DNA from: Flavobacterium degerlachei
GTDB taxonomy: Bacteria; Bacteroidota; Bacteroidia; Flavobacteriales; Flavobacteriaceae
Reading direction: 5' to 3'
DNA: 64,000 bases
Assembly (NCBI RefSeq): GCF_900106645.1
Contig: NZ_FNMV01000002.1
Span: 1-64,000 of the forward strand
Below, piece after piece: positions 1 to 8,241 of the stretch (the first letter of the stretch is position 1; each line of letters starts with the position of its first letter). The notes beneath the pieces were generated by a model that saw only the letters and a list, made by a program, of their open reading frames with translations, made no database searches and was not told where the DNA came from. The position numbers and the translations under genes are program-made.

Positions 1-152
1 CTAGATTGCAGATATTCTTTAGGAATCGAATTAACCTCTTTTAAGTAAAGGTGGAGGATTTCATCTCCCTTTTTATAGGAAGTAAGTTCGAAATATTCAA
101 CAATAATTTCTGGCAATAATAACTTGATCAGTTCGCTGTAGGAATCTTGCAT
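1..152 (-). mobile_element. ISAon1-like transposase, N-terminal part (cut by window edge)
   Basis: The minus strand encodes an open frame starting at an ATG (positions 152-150) and running off the left edge of the window, about 50 codons. The visible protein begins MQDSYSELIKLLLPE and continues with VEYFELT and HLYLKEV. This matches my memory of the ISAon1-family transposase N-terminal region, usually a short separate ORF ahead of the catalytic transposase ORF in Flavobacteriia. The rest of the element would lie outside the window, so completeness and activity cannot be judged. The family name rests on recall of the motif, not on a search. Confidence 0.65.
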
Positions 153-201
153 TGAGATATATTTTATAAATGTAAAAGTCGTTATTTATATATTTCCCCA
201 C

Positions 202-229
202 AACATTTAGACTTGATCCCCTAAATGTT
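202..229. repeat. Short inverted repeat between the transposase and the next ORF
   Basis: AACATTTAG (202-210) and CTAAATGTT (221-229) are exact inverted complements around a 10-nt loop. The pair sits about 50 bp upstream of the transposase start. It could belong to the end of the insertion element or be a small operator or hairpin. No second copy of a terminal repeat is visible in the window. Confidence 0.35.
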
Positions 230-256
230 CAATTAATACAAAAAAGTAAAGGTTTT

Positions 257-586
257 TTGAAGGCAAATTGTTTTGATAAAAATTCTAAATTATTTTTACA
301 GTTATTTAATGGAAATATTATCACATTAATCCATGTTGATGAAGAAAACTGTGGTTCCCTTATACGCGACGATAAAAACTTTGATAATCGTATAACGACA
401 GCTCGTTTTATGTTTATGAAAGGAAGTCTTGAAGAATTGAAAAATTCTGCAGTGTCTTTAATGAGAATTAAATATTTGACCGATACAGAAGATTATGTGA
501 TTCAGAAAGAGTTTAAATCAGAGTTAGACAATCTGGTATATGAACCTGAAACTTACTTCATAAATAATTTACAGTGTATTGAGTAA
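257..586 (+). CDS. Small hypothetical protein, start uncertain, possibly 5'-truncated
   Basis: This is an open frame of about 109 codons beginning with a TTG at 257 and ending one base before the convergent VanX-like gene. I do not recognise the protein; it has no signal peptide or membrane segment and looks like a small soluble domain. No in-frame ATG exists upstream: the frame stays open back to a stop at 173-175, inside the probable insertion-element end. The first in-frame ATG is deep in the ORF, near the MFMKGS stretch. Either TTG is used, or the native 5' end was replaced by the insertion element at the left edge. A real but possibly damaged gene is the most likely reading. Confidence 0.4.
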   Translation: MKANCFDKNSKLFLQLFNGNIITLIHVDEENCGSLIRDDKNFDNRITTARFMFMKGSLEELKNSAVSLMRIKYLTDTEDYVIQKEFKSELDNLVYEPETYFINNLQCIE

Positions 587-1246
587 TTAGTCACAATCCC
601 ATTTCACATTTGATACTTTATCATTTAGCCCCGCTTTTAAATTATAGTGCCACCATTCAGAATCAAAGGAATTAAAATTAGCTGCTTCCATAGCACTTTT
701 AAGTAATATTCTGTTTTGTTTTACTGTATCAGAAAGCTTAGTGTAATTATGACTTGCTTCGATGCCAAAAAAATCGAAATCAGTCCCCATATCGAGTTCT
801 TTTCCGGTAGTATCTACCAAAGTTATATCAACTGCTCCTCCTCTATTATGGATAGAGCCTTTCACCGGGTCAGCGACATATTTGGGGTTTGAGACAATCT
901 TCCACATCTTTTTTTGGATATCAAGAGGTCGGTAACAATCAAAAAGCTTAATTCTATATCCTTTTTTAATAAACTCTTTATTGGCTTCAACCAATGCAGA
1001 AACTGTTTTTAAACGCAGGTAACATTCTGCACAATCATACACTTTAGCTTTCAAAAAGTTATCTTCGGTTGCATACTTCATATCGTAGACAAAATCACTG
1101 CTGTAATCTTTCAGGTTTACAAATGTAGTATCATTTACGACCACTTTATTGTTTGTTCCATTTGAAGGATAAACAACTTGGGCTTTACAAGAAACAAATA
1201 ATAAAAGAAAACCCAAAAACAAACAAAATCTAAAAGAAGAGTTCAT
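587..1246 (-). CDS. D-alanyl-D-alanine dipeptidase-like lipoprotein (VanX/DdpX, M15D)
   Basis: The 219-aa precursor has a lipoprotein signal ending LLFVSC with the lipidated Cys at residue 20. The mature part carries the M15D zinc-peptidase signature: SIHNRGGAVD with His133 and Asp140 as likely metal ligands, then EWWHY with catalytic Glu197 and metal-binding His200. Arg106 in CYRP is also typical. Family members cleave D-Ala-D-Ala or related dipeptides; a lipidated form in Flavobacterium would act in the periplasm, probably in peptidoglycan dipeptide recycling. No vanA or vanH partner is present, so a glycopeptide-resistance role is not supported. The start is the ATG at 1246, directly before the hydrophobic signal. 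Confidence 0.85.
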   Translation of the reverse strand: MNSSFRFCLFLGFLLLFVSCKAQVVYPSNGTNNKVVVNDTTFVNLKDYSSDFVYDMKYATEDNFLKAKVYDCAECYLRLKTVSALVEANKEFIKKGYRIKLFDCYRPLDIQKKMWKIVSNPKYVADPVKGSIHNRGGAVDITLVDTTGKELDMGTDFDFFGIEASHNYTKLSDTVKQNRILLKSAMEAANFNSFDSEWWHYNLKAGLNDKVSNVKWDCD

Positions 1247-1307
1247 AAATATTTTTTTTTATAAAAATAGGAAAATTGAGCCGATTTATACAGATTATTA
1301 AACACAA

Positions 1308-1339
1308 AAAAACCGATACTAATTAAAGTATCGGTTTTT
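1308..1339 (-). terminator. Terminator after the tRNA cluster
   Basis: A perfect 13-bp stem (1308-1320 with 1327-1339) has a 6-nt loop and an A-run at its left edge, which reads as a T-run on the minus strand. It lies just beyond the 3' end of tRNA-Arg and fits a Rho-independent terminator for the minus-strand tRNA transcript. Confidence 0.75.
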
Positions 1340-1340
1340 G

Positions 1341-1414
<74 letters not shown>

Positions 1415-1453
1415 ATTTTTCTTTTAAAACTTAAATGGAAAAAGTTTTTATTG

Positions 1454-1528
1454 TCGGGGTGGCAGGATTCGAACCTGCGGCCTCCTGCTCCCAAAGCAGG
1501 CGCGATAACCGAGCTACGCTACACCCCG
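1454..1528 (-). tRNA. tRNA-Pro (anticodon TGG)
   Basis: A 75-nt cloverleaf on the minus strand has acceptor arms CGGGGTG and CACCCCG, anticodon loop TTTGGGA and T arm GGTTCGAATCC. TGG is the wobble-capable proline anticodon. It is the middle gene of the Ser-Pro-Arg cluster. Confidence 0.95.
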
Positions 1529-1617
1529 AAAATTCAATATTCATTTTAAAATCTTTATGCCTTTCTCATTTTTATGAGAATTCAAAAACGCTATTTTTGA
1601 ATCATAAAAAAATTAAG

Positions 1618-1701
1618 CGGAGGGACAGGGACTCGAACCCTGGCACCGATTGCTCGGTGACAGTTTAGCAAACTGCTCCATTACCACTCTGGCACCCCTC
1701 C
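1618..1701 (-). tRNA. tRNA-Ser (anticodon GCT)
   Basis: An 84-nt minus-strand tRNA has the long variable arm of class II tRNAs, acceptor arms GGAGGGG and TCCCTCC (one G-U pair), discriminator G and anticodon loop TTGCTAA. It reads AGC/AGU serine codons and is the first gene of the three-tRNA cluster. Confidence 0.95.
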
Positions 1702-1908
1702 AAGCTCAGAGAAACGTGTCTCGTTTTGCGGTTGCAAATTTAGGACTTCTTTGCGTTACTCACAACTATTCTGAAGGTTTTTTTCAATGTTTTTTTACAT
1801 TTTTATAAAAACACTTCACAGTCAAACATATAGCACAAAATAAAAAGTAAATTTATTTTCTAAAAAATATAAACCCGTAATCAAAATCAGAATTTGTCTA
1901 AAAAAGAT

Positions 1909-1916
1909 TAAATTTG
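1909..1916 (+). promoter_or_regulatory. -7 box of the thiolase promoter
   Basis: TAAATTTG matches the Bacteroidota -7 consensus TAnnTTTG exactly and lies 27 bp before the thiolase ATG. A TTG is present upstream at 894-896 of the same kilobase (1894-1896), but the 12-nt spacing is short of the usual 17-23, so only the -7 box is claimed. Confidence 0.5.
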
Positions 1917-1942
1917 CTAGATAAACCAACATTATATAAGTT

Positions 1943-3121
1943 ATGAGCAAAAGAGTTGTTATCGTTTCTGCCGTTAGGACACCTATCGGAAGTTTTATGG
2001 GGGGATTATCTACCGTTTCTGCAACTAAATTAGGAGCAGCAGCCATAAAAGGAGCATTAGATAAAATAAGTTTAGATCCAAAATTAGTAGACGAAGTTTT
2101 TATGGGCAATGTGATCCAGGCCGGTGTAGGGCAAGCTCCTGCACGCCAAGCAGCAATTTATGCTGGCTTACCTGATAACGTAGTCTGTACCACTATAAAT
2201 AAAGTATGCGCATCAGGAATGAAATCCGTAATGATGGCGGCGCAAGCAATACAATGTGGCGACGCAGAAATTGTTGTTGCCGGAGGAATGGAAAACATGA
2301 GTTTAGCTCCACATTATATGCATTTGCGTAGCGGAACTAAATTTGGCCCAGCCACTATGGTTGACGGACTGCAAAAAGATGGCTTAATTGATGCCTATGA
2401 CAACAACGCAATGGGAGTTTGCGCTGATCTGTGTGCATCTGAATACAACTTTAGCAGAGAAGACCAAGACACCTACGCAATTCAATCGTATGCGCGTTCA
2501 GCAAAAGCTTGGGAAGATGGAAAATTTGACAATGAAATAGTTCCTGTAGCAGTTCCACAAAGAAAAGGAGATCCAATTATGGTATCCAAAGATGAAGAAT
2601 ACACCAACGTTAAAATTGATCGTATTCCTACTTTAAACGCTGTATTTACAAAGGAAGGTACTGTTACAGCTGCCAATGCATCTACAATAAACGACGGAGC
2701 TGCAGCATTGATTCTAATGACCGAAGAAAAAGCCCTTTCATTAGGACTAAAACCTTTGGCTTTCATCAAAAGTTATGCTGATGCAGCCCAAGAACCAAAA
2801 TGGTTCACTACAAGTCCTTCAAAAGCGCTTCCTAAAGCTCTAGACAAAGCAGGAATAAGCACAACTGATGTTGATTTCTTTGAATTCAATGAAGCTTTCG
2901 CAGTAGTTGGATTAGCAAATTCAAAAATTCTAGGTTTAGATAACGACAAAGTTAACGTAAATGGTGGCGCAGTATCATTAGGACACCCTCTGGGCTGCTC
3001 TGGAGCACGTATTATCGTCACGCTATTAAATGTTTTAGAACAAAATAATGGTAAAATTGGAGCAGCCGCTATATGTAATGGTGGTGGTGGTGCTTCGGCA
3101 ATTATTATTGAAAGATCCTAA
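1943..3121 (+). CDS. Acetyl-CoA C-acyltransferase (thiolase)
   Basis: This 392-aa protein is a full-length thiolase. It shows the nucleophilic Cys89 in NKVCASGMKS, the NEAFA segment, the GHPLGCSGAR catalytic-His motif and the C-terminal CNGGGGAS motif with the second catalytic Cys. It condenses two acetyl-CoA or cleaves 3-ketoacyl-CoA; which direction dominates, and whether it is AtoB/PhaA-like or FadA-like, cannot be decided here. No beta-oxidation partner genes are adjacent. It appears to be its own transcription unit: a -7 box precedes it and a 14-bp palindrome follows. Confidence 0.93.
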   Translation: MSKRVVIVSAVRTPIGSFMGGLSTVSATKLGAAAIKGALDKISLDPKLVDEVFMGNVIQAGVGQAPARQAAIYAGLPDNVVCTTINKVCASGMKSVMMAAQAIQCGDAEIVVAGGMENMSLAPHYMHLRSGTKFGPATMVDGLQKDGLIDAYDNNAMGVCADLCASEYNFSREDQDTYAIQSYARSAKAWEDGKFDNEIVPVAVPQRKGDPIMVSKDEEYTNVKIDRIPTLNAVFTKEGTVTAANASTINDGAAALILMTEEKALSLGLKPLAFIKSYADAAQEPKWFTTSPSKALPKALDKAGISTTDVDFFEFNEAFAVVGLANSKILGLDNDKVNVNGGAVSLGHPLGCSGARIIVTLLNVLEQNNGKIGAAAICNGGGGASAIIIERS

Positions 3122-3130
3122 AACAATTAT

Positions 3131-3169
3131 AATTATGCGTTATAGACTTAAATCCTATAACGCATAATT
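3131..3169. repeat. 14-bp perfect inverted repeat after the thiolase gene
   Basis: AATTATGCGTTATA (3131-3144) and TATAACGCATAATT (3156-3169) are exact complements around an 11-nt loop. The hairpin begins 10 bp after the thiolase stop and has only a weak T-rich tail, so it may be an atypical terminator or an mRNA 3'-end stabiliser. Confidence 0.6.
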
Positions 3170-3191
3170 CTTAACTAATAAATAAACCTAA

Positions 3192-3953
3192 ATGTTCGGA
3201 ATTTGTAATCTGGCTATAATCCCTCTTCGGTTTGAACCAAATGATAAAAGTGAAATCGTTTCCCAAGTTTTATTTGGAGAACATTTTAAAATTTTAGAGC
3301 AATTGAACCAATGGTCTCGTATCAAAATGCAATTTGATGGATATGAGGGCTGGGTAGATTCAAAACAATATCAAAGTATTTCTGAATCAAGTTACAGTCT
3401 TCTTTCTGATGATGCTATCGTTTTAAATGCAGATTTAATAGAATACATTACTGGCGAATCTAATTTGTTGATTCCAATTCCACTGGGGTCTTCATTATCG
3501 TTTATCAATCATCCAGAGATAAACAAAAGTAATTTTGATTTTGAAGGAACCAAAGTTGAAGGAATTAAAGACAAAAAAAAACTAATCAACACAGCTTTTC
3601 TATATTTGAACGCACCTTACCTTTGGGGCGGAAAAACACCTTTTGGAATCGATTGTTCCGGTTTTACTCAAATGGTATACAAACTCAACGGCTATAAGTT
3701 ATTGAGGGACGCATCTCAACAATCAGCACAAGGGGAAGCATTGAGCTTTATAGAGGAAAGCGAACCTGGAGATTTAGCTTTTTTTGACAATGAAGAAGGC
3801 AACATCATACATGTAGGTATAATCATGGAGAACAACTATATCATCCATGCTAGCGGAAAGATTAGGATAGATCGACTAGATCACCTTGGAATTTACAATC
3901 CAGAGATTAATAAGCACACGCATAAACTCCGAGTTATAAAAAAAATAATATAA
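3192..3953 (+). CDS. NlpC/P60 family peptidase with N-terminal SH3-like domain
   Basis: The 253-aa protein has an SH3-like N-terminal half (VSQVLFGEHFKI and GWVDSKQY) and a C-terminal C40 cysteine-peptidase domain. The catalytic Cys155 lies in DCSGF, with His207 in HVGI and His219 in IIHAS as the His residues of the active site. Related enzymes hydrolyse gamma-D-Glu-meso-Dap bonds in murein peptides. No signal peptide is evident, which favours cytoplasmic murein-peptide recycling over wall remodelling. The gene ends at a strong bidirectional terminator shared with the convergent TPR gene. Confidence 0.85.
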   Translation: MFGICNLAIIPLRFEPNDKSEIVSQVLFGEHFKILEQLNQWSRIKMQFDGYEGWVDSKQYQSISESSYSLLSDDAIVLNADLIEYITGESNLLIPIPLGSSLSFINHPEINKSNFDFEGTKVEGIKDKKKLINTAFLYLNAPYLWGGKTPFGIDCSGFTQMVYKLNGYKLLRDASQQSAQGEALSFIEESEPGDLAFFDNEEGNIIHVGIIMENNYIIHASGKIRIDRLDHLGIYNPEINKHTHKLRVIKKII

Positions 3954-3986
3954 AAAAAACCTATCTGAAATCAGATAGGTTTTTTT
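3953..3986. terminator. Bidirectional terminator between the NlpC/P60 and TPR genes
   Basis: ACCTATCTGA and TCAGATAGGT form a stem with only two unpaired bases between them, extended by A- and T-runs on either side. Located between convergent genes, it can stop transcription in both directions. Confidence 0.85.
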
Positions 3987-4006
3987 ATGTTCGAATATAA
4001 AATGTA

Positions 4007-5278
4007 TTATTTCATTTTAGCTTCTAAAGCTTTTTTCTCAGCAGTCATTTCTAACGCACTGTATACTCCTAGCAATGTTTTTGAAACATCCTCATTTTTA
4101 GGATCTACTTCTAATGCTTTTACAAGATAAGGAATCACTGATTTAAAGATACCCTGTCTTTGTGCTTTCAATGCAGCATAACGCTTCATATCTTTATCAG
4201 AAGTGCCTAATTTATTCATTTCTGCAATTATTGCATTTTCACTCTCCAATTTTAAGGCCGCCATATTTATGTAGGCATTAAGGTACGTTGGGTTAATTTC
4301 AATAGCACGAGCATAGTACTTCTCTGCTTCAACAGTATTTTTAGCATTAGCGCTAAGAACCCCTAAATTAAAAACTAAATCTGCATCATTTGGATTTTTA
4401 GCCAGTACTTCATTGATTAACTTTTTATAAGTCTCAAAGTCCTTCGTTTCCAAATATAAGTTTGCTTCAGTCAAAATCAATGAAGTATCATCAGGATTTG
4501 CTACTCTTGCTTCCGCAATCGCTTTTTTAGCCTCTTCTGTTTTTCCATTTTGAACTAGAATCAAAGCCATATTTTTGAATATCTCTCCTCTTTTTGAAGG
4601 GATAGTTTCAGTTGTTGGCTTTTCATGTGTACCCATTTTCACCATTCTGTCTCTTTCTGCAGCCGTAGTAAAAAGATCTTCTTCTCCTGTCAATTTATTT
4701 AATGCTAAATAATTAGTTCCTTTCCCAGAATAGTTCAATCTTTTCAACTCATCATACATTTTCAATGCTGTATCATATTCTTTTGCATTTACGTAAGTAG
4801 ATGCTGCGTAATACAGATTTAAAGTATCTTTTGTATCCAACAAATAAGCAGCATATAATTTATTTGCGCTCTCAGAATGCTTATCCACTTTAGAATCAGC
4901 AATTGCATTGTTTATTAATTTGTATTTAATCTTTGTAACAGATACAGCTGCTTCACTAGAATATTTTGATTTTCCTGATGCTTTTTCAGCAGCTATTAAG
5001 TCAGTGTATGCTTTTGCCGCTAAAGACAAATTTTTATCTGTCTCAATGTTTTTATCTGCTAGATCTAGATACACATTCCCTTTCAAAAAGAAAAACTGGG
5101 CTTTCTCAGAATCTGATGCATTAGGAATTAAAGACTCAGCTCCTTGTAAAATAGTCGCTGCTTCTTTAGATTCTCCTTTTTTCAAGGCTTTTTCTGCAGC
5201 TTTTATTTCATCTTTTTGAGCAAAGGTAGCAACAGAGATCAATAAAGCTGATGCTAGAATTACATATTTACTTTTCAT
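4007..5278 (-). CDS. Secreted tetratricopeptide-repeat protein
   Basis: The 423-aa protein begins with a Sec signal peptide (hydrophobic segment ending VATFAQ, likely cleaved near residue 20). The rest is almost entirely helical TPR-type sequence; the clearest repeats are ADLVFNLGVL with AEKYYARAIEINP, and IPYLVKALEVDP. TPR proteins are scaffolds, so the partner is unknown; a periplasmic assembly role is plausible. It follows gyrA on the same strand after 54 bp with no terminator visible between them, so the two may be co-transcribed. The gene ends at the terminator shared with the NlpC/P60 gene. Confidence 0.8.
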   Translation of the reverse strand: MKSKYVILASALLISVATFAQKDEIKAAEKALKKGESKEAATILQGAESLIPNASDSEKAQFFFLKGNVYLDLADKNIETDKNLSLAAKAYTDLIAAEKASGKSKYSSEAAVSVTKIKYKLINNAIADSKVDKHSESANKLYAAYLLDTKDTLNLYYAASTYVNAKEYDTALKMYDELKRLNYSGKGTNYLALNKLTGEEDLFTTAAERDRMVKMGTHEKPTTETIPSKRGEIFKNMALILVQNGKTEEAKKAIAEARVANPDDTSLILTEANLYLETKDFETYKKLINEVLAKNPNDADLVFNLGVLSANAKNTVEAEKYYARAIEINPTYLNAYINMAALKLESENAIIAEMNKLGTSDKDMKRYAALKAQRQGIFKSVIPYLVKALEVDPKNEDVSKTLLGVYSALEMTAEKKALEAKMK

Positions 5279-5332
5279 AGTATTCTTGTTTTTTGTTTAA
5301 TTTTTTTTTCTTAATTTATAATAATTGTTTTG

Positions 5333-7981
5333 TTAATCTTCGTCATCTTCTGAATCATCCTCTTCGACATCGTCATCCTCAGCTTCTTCTTCATCAGTGT
5401 CGTCGTCATCGTCATCTCCTTCTTCATCTTCTAAAACTTCAAGAACTGGTTTTACCCTTTCGATAACTTCAGCTTCAATTACATTTCCGTCTTCATCAAC
5501 AACAGTTTCTTCGACATCATCTTTCATTACTTTAGTAACAGCAGCAATAGAATCTTTACCTTTTAGATTAATCAATTTAACACCTTGAGTTGCACGTCCC
5601 ATTACACGTAAATCTTCAACAGCCATTCTAATAGTTAAACCAGATTTATTGATAATCATTAAATCATCAGCATCTGTTACGGCATTTATCGAAATTAAAC
5701 TTCCTGTTTTTTCAGTGATATTCAAAGTCTTAACCCCTTTTCCTCCTCTATTAGTAATTCTATAAACATCTTCCCCGTCTTCGTCAACCAATTTGGTACG
5801 TTTTCCGTATCCATTTTCAGTTACAACTAAAACTTGTGAGTCGTTTATATTGTTTTTATCTACAGTAACCATGCCAATCACTTCGTCATTGTCATCTTTC
5901 AACGTAATTCCACGAACTCCAGATGCCGTTCTTCCCATAGGGCGGGTCTTAGTTTCTTCAAAACGAACTAACTTACCAGACTTAACTGCAAGTATGATTT
6001 GGCTCTCGCCATTTGTTAATTTTGCTTCCAATAATTCATCACCTTCCTTAATTGTAATTGCAGCAACACCGTTTACTCTAGGTTTAGAATATTTCTCTAA
6101 TGACGTTTTCTTAACCTGACCTTTTTTAGTTACCATAATCAAATTATGTCCCTTAATGTAATCTTGGTCTTTTAAATCTTGAGTACAAATAAATGCTTTT
6201 ACTTTATCATCGCTCTCAATGTTTATAAGATTCTGAATCGCTCTACCTTTAGCAGTCTTGCTTCCTTCTGGTATTTCATAAACACGCATCCAGAAACATT
6301 TCCCTTTTTGAGTAAAGAACATCATATACTGGTGATTTGTCGCTACAAACATGTGTTCCAAGAAATCCTGATCTCTTGTTCCTGCACTTTTTTGACCAAC
6401 TCCACCTCTATTTTGAGTTTTATATTCTGTTAAGTTCGTTCTTTTGATGTATCCAGCGTGTGAAATCGTAATTACCACATTTTCATCTGCAATTAAATCT
6501 TCGATACTAACATCACCACCTGAATATTCAATTACTGAACGACGCTCATCACCATATTTATCACGAATTTCAATAAGCTCTTCTTTAATCAAAGCAATTC
6601 TTAAGTTAACATCGGCAAGTAAAGCTCTTAAATGCTCGATTAACTTCATGATTTCATCGTATTCCGTTCTTAACTTGTCTTGTTCAAGACCTGTTAATTG
6701 ACGTAAACGCATTTCTACAATAGCACGAGACTGAATGTCGGATAATTTAAATCTTTCGATTAATTTTTCCCTTGCTTCTTCCGTACTTTTCGAGGCTTTA
6801 ATCAATGCAATTACCTCATCAATATTATCTGAAGCAATAATCAAACCTTCTAAAATATGTGCCCTTGCTTCCGCTTTTCTCAATTCAAATTGCGTTCTAC
6901 GAGTCACCACATCATGACGATGCTCAACAAAATAGTGAATCAGGTCTTTCAAATTCAACATTTGAGGACGACCTTTTACAATTGCAATATTATTTACACT
7001 GAAAGAAGATTGTAACTGCGTATACTTATATAAGGTATTTAAAACCACATTAGGTGTAGCATCACGCTTCAAGATATAAACAATACGCATACCGTTTCTA
7101 TCTGATTCATCACGTATGTTTGCTATCCCTTCAATTTTCTTATCGTTAACCAAATCTGCAGTACGCTTGATCATATCTGCCTTATTGACTTGGTATGGAA
7201 TTTCAGTAACAATGATTGACTCACGACCATCCACTTCTTCAAAACCAACTTTGGCGCGCATCACTACTCTACCTCTACCTGTTTTGAAAGCTTCACGAAC
7301 GCCTTCATAACCATATATTATACCACCAGTAGGAAAATCTGGCGCTTTTATATAATTTATTAATTCATCAATTTCAATATCGTTATTGTCCATATACGCC
7401 AAGGTACCGTCAATCACCTCCGTTAAGTTGTGAGGAGGCATATTAGTAGCCATACCCACAGCAATTCCTGTTGCCCCATTAATTAATAAGGTAGGAACAC
7501 GAGTTGGCATAACCGTTGGCTCTTGCAACGTATCATCAAAATTTAATTTGAAATCAACAGTTTCTTTATCTATATCTGCCAAAATTTCTTCTGAAATCTT
7601 ACGCATTCTAGCCTCAGTATAACGCATCGCTGCAGGACTATCTCCATCCACAGAACCAAAGTTACCTTGACCGTCAATTAATAAATAACGTAAACTCCAC
7701 TCTTGGGCCATACGAACCATAGCGTCATAAACAGAGGTATCTCCGTGTGGGTGATACTTTCCTAAAACTTCCCCGACAATTCTTGCGGACTTTTTGTGAG
7801 CAGATCGTGAGTTAACTCCTAAATCATGCATTCCAAATAGTACTCTACGATGTACTGGTTTCAAGCCATCTCTAACATCTGGAAGTGCTCTTGATACAAT
7901 AACCGACATCGAGTAATCGATGTAAGCTGTTTTCATTTCATCTTCTATGTTAATAGGAATTAACTTTTCTCCTTCAGACAT
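5333..7981 (-). CDS. gyrA: DNA gyrase subunit A
   Basis: The 882-aa protein is a full GyrA: an N-terminal breakage-reunion domain with catalytic Tyr121 in AAMRYTEAR, and a C-terminal beta-pinwheel with the GyrA-box (NRGGKG). With GyrB it introduces negative supercoils. In the quinolone region the sequence is [10 protein letters not shown], so Thr82 and Asp86 correspond to E. coli Ser83 and Asp87. Thr at this site is, from memory, normal in flavobacteria, so no resistance change is visible. The C-terminus ends in an extreme acidic tail: 27 of the last 32 residues are Asp or Glu. gyrA is divergent from clpC. Confidence 0.97.
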   Translation of the reverse strand: MSEGEKLIPINIEDEMKTAYIDYSMSVIVSRALPDVRDGLKPVHRRVLFGMHDLGVNSRSAHKKSARIVGEVLGKYHPHGDTSVYDAMVRMAQEWSLRYLLIDGQGNFGSVDGDSPAAMRYTEARMRKISEEILADIDKETVDFKLNFDDTLQEPTVMPTRVPTLLINGATGIAVGMATNMPPHNLTEVIDGTLAYMDNNDIEIDELINYIKAPDFPTGGIIYGYEGVREAFKTGRGRVVMRAKVGFEEVDGRESIIVTEIPYQVNKADMIKRTADLVNDKKIEGIANIRDESDRNGMRIVYILKRDATPNVVLNTLYKYTQLQSSFSVNNIAIVKGRPQMLNLKDLIHYFVEHRHDVVTRRTQFELRKAEARAHILEGLIIASDNIDEVIALIKASKSTEEAREKLIERFKLSDIQSRAIVEMRLRQLTGLEQDKLRTEYDEIMKLIEHLRALLADVNLRIALIKEELIEIRDKYGDERRSVIEYSGGDVSIEDLIADENVVITISHAGYIKRTNLTEYKTQNRGGVGQKSAGTRDQDFLEHMFVATNHQYMMFFTQKGKCFWMRVYEIPEGSKTAKGRAIQNLINIESDDKVKAFICTQDLKDQDYIKGHNLIMVTKKGQVKKTSLEKYSKPRVNGVAAITIKEGDELLEAKLTNGESQIILAVKSGKLVRFEETKTRPMGRTASGVRGITLKDDNDEVIGMVTVDKNNINDSQVLVVTENGYGKRTKLVDEDGEDVYRITNRGGKGVKTLNITEKTGSLISINAVTDADDLMIINKSGLTIRMAVEDLRVMGRATQGVKLINLKGKDSIAAVTKVMKDDVEETVVDEDGNVIEAEVIERVKPVLEVLEDEEGDDDDDDTDEEEAEDDDVEEDDSEDDED

Positions 7982-8187
7982 AAGTTGTTATATTAAAAAA
8001 TTATATTAGTTTCAAAACGTGCCAATATACGGCTTTTTGAAATTTTTGAAAGTATTTTAACATACTTATTTCAATGATTTATTAACAAAGCAGCCTTCTC
8101 ATTTGTTTAATAAAAAAAGCATTTTTTTTGATTCTATTCCATCATTTTTTCGTCAATTAGCTGACATGACATCTTAAGGAACGATTT

Positions 8188-8218
8188 TTGTTTTTCAAAT
8201 GGTAATTCACTAAATTTA
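8188..8218 (+). promoter_or_regulatory. Probable clpC promoter
   Basis: TTG (8188-8190), a 20-nt spacer and TAAATTTA (8211-8218) match the flavobacterial pattern TTG-N17-23-TAnnTTTG except for the last base. The box lies 23 bp before the clpC ATG, consistent with a short leader. Confidence 0.5.
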
Positions 8219-8241
8219 CACATACAATCAATACATATATT

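Noticed and set aside
587..1246. Vancomycin-resistance gene vanX
   Set aside because: The protein is a family member, but no vanH/vanA/vanRS genes are present and it is a lipoprotein, which fits general dipeptidase function.
5397..5588. Ser-rich plus-strand ORF ([12 protein letters not shown])
   Set aside because: It is the antisense reading of the GAT/GAA-rich acidic tail of gyrA and has no independent evidence.
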